Positions 1 to 12,124 are shown, counted from the first letter of the stretch. The stretch is DNA of 64,000 bases from Sacculina carcini (GCA_916048095.2 OU696589.1:971501-1035500), one strand, 5' to 3'. Translations and numbers: made by a program. Notes: generated by a model from the letters alone, not told the origin.

Positions 1-2850
1 AATTTTGAGCGGCGGCTGACTGCGTCGGAGATAACTGCAGTTGAATCAACATCATGTGATCGCCGAGACGAACCGTCAAATTGAGCGGAGATTTGCCAGA
101 CAGAAACTCGTTAACCTGAACACAATTAAATAACATTCCACCTTAGAATAATAAAAAATTATTTCGTTTACTCAATTTTCAATATTCAATGGTTGAGTCA
201 GTGAAGGAAAAATTACGTGAGACAACTACCGCTTCAGTTGCGGCAGTTAGGCTAGGTCAGTAGCGAGACCAAACGTACCCGGGGCGTAATGTCCCTAGCT
301 CCTGTAATGCTTGGCCTCTTATAAACTGATACATTATACAGTGACGGCAACTGGACATCCTGCATGACTGGCAATAAAACCTGCTCAAGCAAGGATTAAC
401 TCACTGACGGCCGACTTCCAGCATTCTGGCATCTAGCAACCTCTATCTGGCATCTAGCAACCTTTATCATGTACTTTTCATCTGTCACTAATCCTTATAT
501 TTTCTTTCATCTTGCTATCCCTTTTCCCCCCTGCTATCATTTTACAATAAATGTATATTACTATATACATTTTCAATTGGTGCATATGTGTGTGATAAGA
601 ACGAAATTGTCACATGTCAGCGTCAATGTGTGCTGAATGTTGTCCTGTTTTGTCGAATGTTTTGTGTGTGTGTAGCTTTATGGACCTGGCGTGGTTGTTT
701 TTGTCTGTATTCGTGTTCAATTGAAGTGTCACCAAAATATATTTCATTTCATTTCATATATGTGTGTCTCAAATATGTTCCTTCTATGAAGTAGACTTTT
801 TGAGGCGTTGGTTAATGGCGCGGGCGCTTACACTGTGAACTTGATGCTGAACAAGACTCAGCCTCGCTATCACTCACACTGACGCTCTCGTACTCTACCT
901 ACAATCCACTGGCTGCGCTCTCACACTCCTCCAATCGTCCACAAGCGCGCACACACACAAACAAACACAGAACGCGAATAGAGAATGTGACACGGGTCGA
1001 GGGGAGACAGAGATGAACAGGCAATCACTAACACTTGTGTCACAGCCATCTAGACACAGGTATCTAGCAGTTATTCGATTCATCGCTTCAGAAGTAACGA
1101 CTACCGAAGTGCATGAATCGAACACTTCCAGATGTGCGGCATTAATTATTGATTATCAGTTAATTACGGTGTTGTTTGTTGCGCTCATGTAAAAATGTTT
1201 TCCTTATAATTGATTACATTTTTCCTTTGATATTTAAAAATTAAGTCTAATATTTTTGCAGTTCTAAATTAATTACGCCCGAAATGAATGTTCGGAAACC
1301 AAAGACATTCCCAGAAACAAAAACAAAGTTTTCTTTAAATCACGTTAAAACACAGGATCAGCTTGAATAGAACCGAGGCTTTCACAAGACCTCAGATTAA
1401 ATTCCACCATATCCCCCTGTGGTGAATTGATTCACACCGCATGTGTGGTATTCTCGCGGGAAATCACCCCTGATTGCAGCGCATGCAACACGTGAACACA
1501 CTAACACACACACACACATACCAAGTTTGCGTGTGAATTTGGATTAGTGGTGGAGTGTGACGAGATTTCGTGCAGATTTCAAGCTATCGTCAAGGCCGGC
1601 ATCTTGTGGGACGGACCTTACAGTGGTTGCAAAGAAAGAGCGAGTTGCAACACTAAAGTCCGTGTTGCACAGCAGCATAACACCCCCAGCTTCTACCCAT
1701 CCCCGCCCCAGTCATCCCCCAAATTCTCGGGACATTGTGCAAGCAGAATATTGAGCGCAATTTCACAACAGGCAGCATATTGGGCAAGACAACTTGTCAT
1801 TCATTGCCCAGGGGATGCGCGCCATATTAGGATATGTTGCAAATGTACACTGTGACACAATTGATGAACGAAATTGTTAAAAAATATACCAATATCACAT
1901 AAGAACGGAAATTATTGTTAATAAAAATCGCACATATCAGAGAAACAGCTGAACACAGTAGCAACGCCTCGGCAAACTGTACTATGAGACATTGTCAGTG
2001 ACAACAAATTCAATACGGATACGAAATTTTTCAACAACAAAAACGTTCAAAAATTACACGATTAAATATTCAAGAAACAAGTCAAGAAAATATTCCCTAA
2101 AACAAAACTGATAGAATAAATTGGTGGGCATAGCACACCGATGACTAAACACTGATCTTATGCTAACATGAGGCGGATATGCACGGGTGCCTCAATGTCG
2201 CAGGGGCAAGCCGAGGTCTGCTCTGACGGGGGCTCACTGAGTTTGAAGCGAACTGCTTTCTTGCAGCTGTATGATAATCGTTGGCCGCAGCTGAGTGATA
2301 TAAATTGCTTCTAGCAGGCGCGGTCGACGTGTGTGGTTTTCATAACCTCTCGTGTGATTACTAACCTCTCGACGTGTGATTTTTGTTTGGTTATTGAGGT
2401 GGCAAGTCAGCCGCAGCGACAACATCGTCCACCCATGACAATGTAACTGTGAGGTCCACAACCCTCAACGTTGCATGTGAACTGCTAAACAACGTGATGC
2501 TGCTGCAACTGCGCAGGCTTGTCATATTCTGGTCAGTTGCGGAGAATCAAGTTTGCCGTCTCCTGCGTTTTGTGATAAATAATCAATTTCGCTGCAGTGT
2601 TTCGCCTAGTGGCCATCACATTCTTCTCAACAATGTGGCCTTCCTATACCGTGCATGCCATCCATCGCAAGCCATCACATGTTTGTACTAGAGTGCAATA
2701 CGTCTCCTGTCTGTGCGATTCGATGTATCATTTTTGAAGTCTTTCTTCAGCAAATCAAAGACGACGCCCGATATTTCATTGTTACAATAGTCATTATTCA
2801 CCGGGTCTTGCATAATTCGTTCCAGTACACTGTAAGACAATTTCACTGAC
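1..2850. other. Intergenic stretch, no supported gene
   Basis: Only short, uninformative open frames are seen here. The stretch holds a short direct repeat around 426-463 (TGGCATCTAGCAACCT twice), a divergent interspersed repeat at about 1050-1330 described separately, and short CA runs near 945-965 and 1500-1520. I see no splice-bounded coding exon, RNA gene or complete transposon. Confidence 0.6.
1050..1330 (+). repeat. Divergent interspersed repeat, copy 1
   Basis: This stretch aligns by eye with 13620-13850 in the same orientation. Shared words include CCGAAGTGCA, GCGGCAT, TTATCAGT followed by AATTAC, GTTTGTT and GCTCA, then an AT-rich part ending in GTTCT followed by CGAAAT. The copies are clearly diverged, so this is an old, unclassified family. 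No coding potential or terminal repeats were recognised. Confidence 0.5.
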
Positions 2851-2857
2851 AATTCAC

Positions 2858-2909
2858 AAGACAATTGAGCAAGACAATTGAGCAAGACAATTGAGCAGGA
2901 CAATTGAGC
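2858..2909. repeat. 13-bp tandem repeat, four units
   Basis: The unit CAAGACAATTGAG occurs four times head to tail; the last unit has one change (CAGGACAATTGAG). It forms an open peptide in several frames, none of which looks like a gene. Confidence 0.9.
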
Positions 2910-3020
2910 AGTGCGTCCGAGCACATGGCACGTATAAAGAAATGGTTGATATCGCAGGTACTTTTACCAGCACTGGCTTTGACCACACAATCACAGAGCT
3001 GAGTTGGCGGGTGAAGTGTG

Positions 3021-3050
3021 GACACTGGTGTCACTGTAGACACCAGTGTC
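3021..3050. repeat. Perfect 12-bp inverted repeat (hairpin)
   Basis: GACACTGGTGTC is followed by the loop ACTGTA and then GACACCAGTGTC, an exact reverse complement. It could fold as a 12-bp stem in either strand. No T-run follows it and no adjacent gene explains it. Confidence 0.85.
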
Positions 3051-3592
3051 TATTCGTTCACTATTCAGTTCAACCAGCACATCGAGTAATGGCAAGCGAT
3101 TATGTTGTGCGCATTTCTTGTTTAGTTTCAGTAACGTTTCTTTCTCGAGTGATTATCGTAAATGTAATAGTTCGTCTGGTGACTGCACTCTGATGAACAT
3201 ATCAACATGTCGACAATATACCGACGGTTTGCTGCTTTTGAGCACCGCTGCTTCCGCTGCTCACATTAATAAATCAGCTAGATCAACACCCAAGGAACTA
3301 CCCATCACTATTCAGTCTACCTGTTGGTATAGTTGCCAAGCGGGGCATGTGAAGGGAGATTCCTTGGTGCAGTCGGTCAATTAAAGGTTAAAGGTTAGAG
3401 GCTCAAGTGATAGCTGCTACACGGATAGAAGCCCAAGCTTATCAACACACAGGTGTGTCCCGTGCAGCTCACTGTCACCGCAGAACCGACCCTCTCCACG
3501 GCGCCACAAGGATGAAAGACGTATTAGAGAGGGTCACCTCCTCAAGACGTATTATAGAGGGCCACCTCCACAGAATGAATGACACAACACAT

Positions 3593-3737
3593 GACTGGTG
3601 TCTGGTACCCATTTACTGCTGGGTGGACAGGGCTGTTGGATTAAAGAACTCGTCCAAGAAATTATGTTCCGCCGGGTTTCGAATCACGGACCTCCCGCTT
3701 GTGAGGATGGTGTGCTAACCATTACACCACGGAGTCC
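3593..3737 (-). repeat. tRNA-derived SINE, copy 1
   Basis: On the minus strand 3737-3667 resembles a tRNA head. It has an A-box-like TGGTGTAATGGTTAGCAC, a CTCACAA anticodon-like loop (CAC, valine-type) and a B box TGATTCGAAACCC. The acceptor and anticodon stems pair poorly, so this is not a functional tRNA. It is followed by a body containing ATCCAACAGCCC and CCACCCAGCAGTAAATGGGT. The same body lies in the opposite orientation at 3833-3960, which supports a repeat family. The stretch 3420-3590 just before it holds a 27-bp imperfect direct repeat (3517-3570). Confidence 0.6.
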
Positions 3738-3832
3738 AAACACGAGCACAGTACTTTTTCCGGAATCAAATGGAGTCCGCATTTGACATTGTATACGCGA
3801 GCTCCGGTCAACGTGCACACGGAATCCAAGTA

Positions 3833-3960
3833 TGTTGAGCTCCGTGAAGAGGAGCCTAACAAGCCCGTGGTTCGAAAACCAGTGAATTCTATAATCCAAC
3901 AATCCCAGCCACCCAGAAGTAAATGGTACCAGATATCAGTTATATGTTGCGCCATGCATT
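3833..3960 (+). repeat. tRNA-derived SINE, copy 2 (opposite orientation)
   Basis: On the plus strand a shortened tRNA-like head (GAGCTCCGTG, then GTGGTTCGAAAACC) leads into the body ATCCAACAATCCCAGCCACC and AGTAAATGGTACC. This matches the minus-strand body of copy 1. The A-box half of the head is mostly missing. Together the two copies form a head-to-head inverted pair about 95 bp apart. Confidence 0.55.
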
Positions 3961-4083
3961 CTGGGGAGGTGGTCCTCTCTAATACTTATTCCGTCCTTTT
4001 GGCGCCATAGAGGGGAGAGGGTATGTGTTCATAAGCTTCGGCTTCTTCCCGCGTAGCAGTTGCCTTCAACCTTCAACTTTATA

Positions 4084-4636
4084 CAGTCAAATATCGCTAA
4101 AATGCCGCCCCTTACTATGTCACTCTCGGTACTTTTGCTCGGTTCCGACAAATTTCTATATGAAACCAATTCACTATGCTACCAATAATATCGCTACTAT
4201 GTCACTTTTTCGACCTGAAATGAACTGTTTTATGCTGGAAGAGGCTGCAGAGGAAATGCTGAACCACGAGGAGCCGGTGAAAAGCGAAATCTAAGATATA
4301 AATATCGAGGAGGAAATCAGTTAGTTCGAAGAAACCAGCGCACATGCACCAACATCAGCAAGTACATGCAGCAGAGTAGCGGAAAACGCGTTGTGATGCA
4401 AGCCTTCGATAGTTTAGACAACAAGATGCTCATAATTCGCAGAAAAAAGAAAAAAAGATGTGCCAGCCGACGATTTTCAATATATTCGGACTGAAACTGA
4501 CGGATAAATTTAGAAAGTAAAACTGTTTTATAATTAAGGCGTGTTTGTTGAGAAAATACGGCCGTTCTTACAAAGGCTCGCTACTGTGCCACTTTTACTC
4601 TGTCCCCACATGTGAAATAGTTGCGATATTTGACTG
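4084..4636. mobile_element. Tigger/pogo-like MITE
   Basis: The ends are inverted repeats, CAGTCAAATATCGC at 4084 and GCGATATTTGACTG ending at 4636. Each is flanked by TA (4082-4083 and 4637-4638), the target duplication of the Tc1/mariner-pogo superfamily, and CAGT ends are usual for Tigger. The interior contains a short acidic open frame resembling the acidic tail of Tigger transposases, but no catalytic domain. It is therefore a 553-bp non-autonomous derivative. A different Tigger lies at 56230-57727; its ends share CAGTC but not the rest, so it is not the obvious parent. Confidence 0.8.
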
Positions 4637-4965
4637 TATTGAATATTGAATATATTATTTCTGGAATATTAAATAGATCTGCCTATATGAAAAGCATGTT
4701 AGAACGATGCATGTATATTTAATCATCGTTGTTGCACCATTATTGTACATTATATAATTAATATTATACACTTATTGCGCTTCTATTTTCTGCTACTGCT
4801 CCTTTCACTCTGGCTCTGTCTGTGGGTGATCAAGGCACAATGTATACACACACATATATGTTCACACTCTTATCATTTGACCTTCGTTGACTTCATAAAG
4901 AATAATAATATAGTCAACATGACAATCCAGTATTTGTGTATGTATCTGAGTATGTGTATGTATCT

Positions 4966-4996
4966 TTGTGTGTGTGTGTGTGTATGTGTGTGTGTG

Positions 4997-5075
<79 letters not shown>

Positions 5076-5104
5076 CTGTGTGTGTATGTGTGTGTGTGTG
5101 TGTT
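4966..5104. repeat. (GT)n microsatellite with TATG interruptions
   Basis: An almost pure GT run. The Cys-Val and His-Thr frames through it are artefacts of the repeat. Confidence 0.95.
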
Positions 5105-5202
5105 TGGGATCACATCTTGCACCCACCTGGCTCGAACTGAGACCCTCCAGCGCTTGAATCACACTCTGGTCCGGTCGTGCACTCTGAGACACACACAGAA
5201 AT

Positions 5203-5505
<303 letters not shown>

Positions 5506-5507
5506 AA

Positions 5508-5525
5508 TGGCGACGAGGATGGGAT
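5508..5525 (+). other. Primer-binding site, tRNA-Ser(GCT)
   Basis: TGGCGACGAGGATGGGAT starts two bases after the LTR. It is the reverse complement of the CCA-tailed 3' end of animal serine tRNA (GCT) as I remember it (ATCCCATCCTCGTCG plus CCA), all 18 positions matching. Confidence 0.8.
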
Positions 5526-5717
5526 TTCTGAATGTGTGAAAAATCTGGAAATTTGCTGATTTGTTTCTGAAGTTTTTCGACGTGTTTTGTTGGTTCTGCA
5601 TTTACTTTTGCGTGTTTCTACATACAACGCAATTTTTCAACGTGCATTTCAACTACTGCTCTGTCAATTTCGCTAAAATATTGTACTTACGTAAAGGGCA
5701 ATATTACCGATAGCGAG

Positions 5718-8700
5718 ATGGCCGATCTACAGGAGGTACTGAAGTTGATCCAGGAACAGCTGTTACAACAGCAACAACAGATGACACTGCTTACACAAGC
5801 ACTGCTGACATCAGGGGTTTCACAAAATGCTGGTAATACTGCGGCTGTGCCTAATTTTGCGGCGTTTGACGCTAGTGCGGAGTTATGGTCGGACTATTGG
5901 TCCAGATTTCAGACATTTCTTGGTGCACACTCCATTGCTGAAGGCAAGCAAGCGCAGGTTTTTCTAACCAATCAATCGCCGTCCACATACAAGCTACTGT
6001 CCAATTTGGCTCGACAGAAAAGTCCTCCAAAAGACATAAATGAGCTGACGGTGAGCGAGATCACTGCTTTCATGGAGGATCAGTTCAACCCGAAAAAGTT
6101 TGTCATACGGGAACGATTCAGATTCTGGTCGAACATGCAAAGAAATCCGGGAGAAACAATACAAGAATTAGCCGCGCGTATTCGCCATGACGCGGTTACA
6201 TGTGATTTTTCTGCGATCAAAGATGCACAAGATGAGGCGCTGCGCACTCGTTTCATATGCAGTGTCAACAACGAGGCGGTTCTCAAAGCTCTCTTCAAGG
6301 TACAGGATGATGAGCTCAATTTCTCCAAAGCAATCACAATTGCCTTGGAAGTCGAAGAAGCGGCCAGAGTAGCCAAGGAGACCGTGTACGACACCACAAA
6401 AACTGTGAATCGTGTGGGCCCAGAAACGTCTCGTAAAAAGTTAAACGACACGCGTGCTTCAACAGCGTCTGGCAGCTCGGATGCCAACACTACTACTACA
6501 CCACCCGAGCTGAAAACACCAGTATGTTTTCGATGCTCCAAACCGGGTCATAAGGCGAACGTGTGTGCTCACAAAGAGGACATTTGCAGGTATTGCCAAA
6601 AGAAAGGTCATCTCGAAGCGGCATGCTTACAGAAAAAGCGATCGCTAAAATTTTCACGGCAACCACCAGGAGTCAGAAAAATTTCAACTGATGACCTGCT
6701 ACAAATTTCTCGTGAAAAACTACAGTTGCCAAAGTTTGAGGTGCCAGTTACAATTGATGGACTACCGTGCACTATGGAACTAGATACAGATGCCGGAGGC
6801 AACTTCATATGCGAAAATGTGTGGTCAAAACTTGGTAAACCGGCACTAGAACAAGTGCAAACCGGCTACAGGTCAGCAAGTGAGCACCCCCTGCCAATTC
6901 TGGGAAAATTTCAAGGTCAGACCAAGGCGCATGGCTCTACAATGCATTGCTGCCTTCCATTCGTGGTCACGTCCGTACCCAACTTGAATCTACTGGGTCG
7001 GGACGCTATTGCAGCACTACAGATATCTGTGGACTCAGTGGTTGAGCAGGCATGCGAGAATGCTGGCGAACCATTGTCCATTTACAAGGTCGATGGAAGT
7101 CACTCCGACAATTCAATTGATTCCGACCTACAAAAGTCATGCTACACACTATGTGAACAATTTCCAGACTTGTTCAATGACGAACTGGGTTGTCTCACTG
7201 ATTTCCAACTTGAAGTGAAGTTCAAAGATGGTGCCCAACCAGTTTTTTGCAGACCACGGTCGGTCCCATTTGCTGTACAAGAGGATTTGTCGAACTGCTA
7301 CGATATCGGCATAAAAAGAGGCCTTTGGGAGCCTGTTCCTTTTTGTGATTATGGTACTCCGGTGGTACCGGTGCGGAAACCAGTACAGTCTGGCAATAAA
7401 CCGAAGCTACGAGTGTGTGGCGATTACTCAGTCACAGTGAACCACCAGCTGGAGATTCACAGACAGCCGATTCCAGACATCGAAGACTTGATGCGCAAAA
7501 TGGGCGGAAATTACGGTTTCACGAAAATCGACCTAGCAGACGCTTACAATCAAATTCCGCTCTCGCCAGAAAGCCAGAAGCGACTGGCACTGAGTACACA
7601 TCGAGGCGTATTACTGCAAAAGCGTCTCCCGTTCGGAATTTCGTCTGCCCCGGGTTATTTTCAATCCATTATCAACAAACTTACCTGTGATTTACCTGGA
7701 GTGGTAACATATCTTGACGATATCCTGGTGAGCGGTAAGGATGCCACGGAACATGTTCAAAATTTGCGCCGTCTTTTTCACCGACTACAGTCCAAAGGTT
7801 TACGTTGTCGTCTGGAAAAGTGTCGATTTGCAGCTGCTACCGTTGAGTATCTGGGGTATACTCTTACAAAGAACGGTATACGCAAGGGTGCAAAGGCGGA
7901 TGCAGCACTGAAAATGCCAGCACCAAAAGATCGAAATGGTCTTTCGTCTTTTCTCGGGTCTGTTGAATTCTACAGAAAATTTATACCCGATCTCGCGACA
8001 ATTGCGGAGCCGCTGTACCGGTTGACAAGAAAGAGCAGTGTGTGGACGTGGGGAGAAGGTGAAGAAAGTGCGTTTCGAAAACTGAAACAACTACTGGCTT
8101 CCGACATCACTCTGGCACATTTTGACACATCACTTCCGGTCGGCATCGCATGTGACGCATCGGAAGTGGGACTGGGTGTCGTACTGTTCCACAGGTATCC
8201 GGACGGTTCCGAACGTCCGGTGCGTCACGCATCGAAGGTATTGACAGACTGCCAGAGGCGCTACAGTCAGATCCAGAAAGAGGCGTTGGCTATCGTATTT
8301 GCGTTGCACAAGTTTCACCAATACCTCTACGGTCGACGATTCATATTGGTGACAGACCATCGACCTCTGCTGAGTCTTTTCGGGCCTCAAAAATCCACCC
8401 CAAAACTGGCAGCGAATCGTCTGGCAAGGTGGGCATTACTACTCAACCAGCATCAATACGATATTGAGTACCGCAACACCAGACAACACGGTAATGCAGA
8501 TGCACTGAGTAGGTTACCTTCAGAGTCTGATCCGGATTTCGATACCGCCGAGACGGAGAACGACTTTGACACCGTATGTACGATACAGACTCTCGATCAA
8601 CAGCTCAAGACGGTAAACGCCACTACCTTACGTAAATCTTCGGAAAAGGAGGCATCAATCGCTGCGGTGATGCGGTTTTGTCGAGAAGGTTGGCCCCCGG

Positions 8701-9953
8701 CTGCTTCAGATACAGAGGAAGTGAAGTACTATCGTAACATTGCTGATTCATTGTCCGTCTTGAACGGAGTGCTGCTGTATGGTTCCAGAGTGGTAATCCC
8801 AAGAGATCTACGGAAAGCGGTACTACAAATATTACACATTGGTCATTTCGGTGCCCAGCGAATGAAACAGTTGGCGCGCACAGCAGTCTACTGGCCGAAT
8901 ATAGACAGGGACATCGAGGAGAAGTGCCGCAGTTGTGAGTCCTGCGCTGAACATCGTAACTTACCTACAAAGCTCACAAACCATCCGTGGATGCTTCCGG
9001 AAAAACCATGGAGCAGGTTACATGTGGACCATGCTATAAATTTTCTCGGACATAACTGGTTAGTAGTTACGGACGCCTACACCAAATACCCCTGCATTCA
9101 TCCAACTCAGTCGATTTCTACCAAAACTACGACAGAACTACTGGAGCAAGATTTTGCTCATTTCGGCTATCCACACACTATTGTGTCCGACAACGCAACG
9201 TGCTTCACGGGGGAGGAGTTCGGAAGGTGGTGCTCCGAGAGGGGTGTTACTCACCTTACGGGTGCCCCTTACCACCCATCCACCAATGGGGCAGCAGAGC
9301 GCTTGATCCAAACGTTCAAACGTGCGATGCGCAAGTCAACGCTTCCGCCGTTGTTGGCTCTTCAAGAATTCCTAATGCAGTTTCGGCGCACTCCCACGAC
9401 AAGCGGCTACTCTCCCAGCGAACTGCTCAATGGGCGCCAGATGCGTACACTGGTCGACACGTTGCTGCCTTCTCCGGTCCACACGGCTCAGCGTCAACAA
9501 ACTGCGTTGGTGAAAAGGCAGAATCAAACTGTCCGTCTGCGGTCTTCGGGAGATCCTCATCAGTACAACAATGGAGACCACGTCTATGCACTGTACTGTG
9601 GCCCTAGGCGCGATCGGGATCCTCGGTGGGTTCAAGCCGTTGTGCTGAAAAATACAGGTTCGTGTACTTACGTCGTGAAGGTTCAACCGAGAGGCCCTTA
9701 CTGGAGACGACACGTTGACCAGTTGCGACAACGTCACGTTTCGCCTCACGATACGGAGCCGGGCGAGACGTGCATAACAGAAAGTTCTGGTGATTCATCA
9801 GAACACACGGCCACGACTTCAGAGCCAGTTGCGGAGGGAAGTACTGCAGGCACTGCGGCGGGTTCGAGTGATGGTGGTAGTCTGAGGCGGTCGCAGCGTA
9901 CTCGACAACGCCGTCGGTACTGGCCGTGCGAAGACTACGTCTTCCAATCATAG
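5718..9953 (+). CDS. Gypsy Gag-Pol polyprotein (1411 aa)
   Basis: A single long frame from ATG at 5718. Residues 1 to about 260 are Gag, with a glutamine-rich start. CCHC zinc knuckles lie near residues 270 (CFRCSKPGHKANVC) and 290 (CRYCQKKGHLEAAC). The aspartic protease region is near 353 and reverse transcriptase spans about 540-720, with FGISSAPGYF and YLDD near 664. RNase H follows, with DASEVGLGVVL near 812 and TDHRPL near 879. Integrase starts near 1040 with an HHCC zinc finger (CRSCESC), and catalytic-core Asp, Asp, Glu positions are recognisable near 1103, 1157 and 1193. The tail is Ser/Thr/Gly-rich and ends in basic residues. Gag and Pol share one frame, as in several Mag-type elements. 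The stop lies seven bases before the 3' LTR, so no envelope gene is present. Confidence 0.95.
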   Translation: MADLQEVLKLIQEQLLQQQQQMTLLTQALLTSGVSQNAGNTAAVPNFAAFDASAELWSDYWSRFQTFLGAHSIAEGKQAQVFLTNQSPSTYKLLSNLARQKSPPKDINELTVSEITAFMEDQFNPKKFVIRERFRFWSNMQRNPGETIQELAARIRHDAVTCDFSAIKDAQDEALRTRFICSVNNEAVLKALFKVQDDELNFSKAITIALEVEEAARVAKETVYDTTKTVNRVGPETSRKKLNDTRASTASGSSDANTTTTPPELKTPVCFRCSKPGHKANVCAHKEDICRYCQKKGHLEAACLQKKRSLKFSRQPPGVRKISTDDLLQISREKLQLPKFEVPVTIDGLPCTMELDTDAGGNFICENVWSKLGKPALEQVQTGYRSASEHPLPILGKFQGQTKAHGSTMHCCLPFVVTSVPNLNLLGRDAIAALQISVDSVVEQACENAGEPLSIYKVDGSHSDNSIDSDLQKSCYTLCEQFPDLFNDELGCLTDFQLEVKFKDGAQPVFCRPRSVPFAVQEDLSNCYDIGIKRGLWEPVPFCDYGTPVVPVRKPVQSGNKPKLRVCGDYSVTVNHQLEIHRQPIPDIEDLMRKMGGNYGFTKIDLADAYNQIPLSPESQKRLALSTHRGVLLQKRLPFGISSAPGYFQSIINKLTCDLPGVVTYLDDILVSGKDATEHVQNLRRLFHRLQSKGLRCRLEKCRFAAATVEYLGYTLTKNGIRKGAKADAALKMPAPKDRNGLSSFLGSVEFYRKFIPDLATIAEPLYRLTRKSSVWTWGEGEESAFRKLKQLLASDITLAHFDTSLPVGIACDASEVGLGVVLFHRYPDGSERPVRHASKVLTDCQRRYSQIQKEALAIVFALHKFHQYLYGRRFILVTDHRPLLSLFGPQKSTPKLAANRLARWALLLNQHQYDIEYRNTRQHGNADALSRLPSESDPDFDTAETENDFDTVCTIQTLDQQLKTVNATTLRKSSEKEASIAAVMRFCREGWPPAASDTEEVKYYRNIADSLSVLNGVLLYGSRVVIPRDLRKAVLQILHIGHFGAQRMKQLARTAVYWPNIDRDIEEKCRSCESCAEHRNLPTKLTNHPWMLPEKPWSRLHVDHAINFLGHNWLVVTDAYTKYPCIHPTQSISTKTTTELLEQDFAHFGYPHTIVSDNATCFTGEEFGRWCSERGVTHLTGAPYHPSTNGAAERLIQTFKRAMRKSTLPPLLALQEFLMQFRRTPTTSGYSPSELLNGRQMRTLVDTLLPSPVHTAQRQQTALVKRQNQTVRLRSSGDPHQYNNGDHVYALYCGPRRDRDPRWVQAVVLKNTGSCTYVVKVQPRGPYWRRHVDQLRQRHVSPHDTEPGETCITESSGDSSEHTATTSEPVAEGSTAGTAAGSSDGGSLRRSQRTRQRRRYWPCEDYVFQS

Positions 9954-9960
9954 GGGGAGG
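9952..9960 (+). other. Polypurine tract
   Basis: AGGGGGAGG abuts the 3' LTR, the expected plus-strand primer position. It overlaps the stop codon of the gag-pol frame. Confidence 0.8.
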
Positions 9961-10165
9961 TGTTATGGAGCTGACAGCTCCATATAAAATATTTGGCGAC
10001 AAACGTTGCGCACACATGGTATTGTGGAGTTTGGGCTGAGAGAGTGGGTTTTTTGTTTACGTTGTGATTACGAAAACTACGAGTGTATGAATATTCTGTG
10101 ATTGTGTATTAAAGGTTGTGATTGAGAACCTGCGTTTCCAGATTCTGAGAACCTACGTTGTAACA
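9961..10165 (+). repeat. Gypsy 3' LTR
   Basis: Identical to 5301-5505 over its full 205 bp; followed directly by TATATATAT. Confidence 0.95.
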
Positions 10166-12092
10166 TATATATATTTATACCAAGAATTCAAGCCGAATAG
10201 CGCAAACATAGTTTGGCCCACTCTCGAACAAAAGGTTCAAATGTCTGCAAGAAAGTAATGAGAGGGGAGTGATACATGCCTCCGTGGTCAAGAAACCCCA
10301 CATAGGGTTATATAATATATAAACATATAGCCCAAAAGGTTTCGTTATGATACAATCAATCCAAAAATAAAAATAATAAGTATAATGAAATTAATAATAA
10401 ATATTAGTAAAGTAACAATAGCTGGCCAGGCGCATAATTGATTGTATGTGTCAACTGAACCCTGACACCGCACACCACATTGTTCTCGTCGCATTTGTGT
10501 ATGTTTGTGTGTATGTTTGTATGTGTGTTAAATAAGGGGAAAATTCAAAAATCACCCTATGCAAACAAACACACACAGAGACACACAAACACGCAGAGTA
10601 CAAATCCAATTTGACATGAATTCAATGTGTGACGTCATCAACAGCTCCCATACTCTACTTTATCCTCTCATACTCTCACCGATCACCAATGGTAGACAAA
10701 TATTTGCATTGTCACAGTTGATCGCATACACACATGGACACACACATACATCCACACAAACGCACAACAGACAGACATACATGCACACAAAAGCACAACA
10801 CACAAACACACATACATGCATACACACCACGTGCAACGGGCGTGACTCGGCCACTTGACCCGAGGTCAGCTCAGGTGACCTGAGTTGAGGTCATTGGAAG
10901 CAACGCCCCGCGCTCACATGAGTCAGTGCACACACACACACACACACATACACACACATACACACACACTGAATCAGAGAGATTATTCCAAGAAGTGTTA
11001 AGCAAGACAAAAGGAAAGAGTGCATGGACGGAGGAAAACAAGGAGTGCAGGAGCAGGCGAAACAATGACGGCATCTCACAAACAACTGACAATACAATAA
11101 TATGCTGTTGAACAGCACAAGGCGCAAATAACAACAGTAAACATATTACACAGAATAACACCAGACACAAAGGTCAGCGGTTCGAATCTGACTACGGCAT
11201 ATAATTATCATCTAAGCATTGTTGAATTAATGATTGTTCGGCTGTAGTTGCGCTTACGGAGGGGTGAATGACCAAAAATATCACTTGTATAAAGGCGACC
11301 TAAAACATTATTACTAGTTCGGAAAATACACGATATCGGATACACAGAATGATTTGAACATCAAACATAATTAACAATAAAGATTATAAAAATGATTTTA
11401 ATAATGATTATAATAATTATTATAATAATGATTATAATAATGATTATAATAATGATTATAATAATGATTATAATAATGATTATAATAATGATTATAATAA
11501 TTATTATAATGAGTAACAATAATAATGTGGATTACACCGGGAAAATTGGGCCACAGCCAAATAAACTAATTAAAGAAGACAAAATAAATTAACGATAAAT
11601 ATACCAGACTTCATGAATAATACAAAAATTGAACAGATGTTCTAGCATTGAAGCAAAAAGAGAACAACAAACACTTACAATACAATCACACAAAACAAGT
11701 TAAATCTACACACAGCATATAAAATACTACATATAAAATAGAATGTATATATACTACATAAAAATTGAAAGAAATGTATAGTAAATCTAAGTCAACTATA
11801 ATTAATCATTGTTTGCATAATTAATTCAGCATAATTGTAGTGCATAATATTTAGCACAAGCCCCGGTATTTCCTCTATCTAACTCCGCCCCTGAGACACA
11901 CACACGCGCGCATATCACGGCTTATTCGAATGGTCTGCACATACAGCCTCACATACAGCCTCACATACAGCCTCTCACATGTGCAACTAGCAACAGTGGG
12001 TTGTCATGACAACAAGCATGCATCAGCTGCTCAACATACACAAGCACACACACACAATCACACACACGCACAGACAACCCTACTATATGTGT

Positions 12093-12124
<32 letters not shown>

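Noticed and set aside
3667-3737. A valine tRNA gene on the minus strand
   Set aside because: The A and B boxes are present but the acceptor and anticodon stems do not pair, and the adjoining SINE body recurs nearby. It is a SINE head and not a tRNA gene.
6080-9749. Minus-strand and alternative-frame open stretches within the Gypsy gag-pol region
   Set aside because: They are shadows of the long plus-strand frame and show no independent domain.
11169-11188. A tRNA T-arm (GGTCAGCGGTTCGAATCTGA)
   Set aside because: No A box, acceptor stem or anticodon arm upstream at the right spacing; at most a decayed SINE piece.
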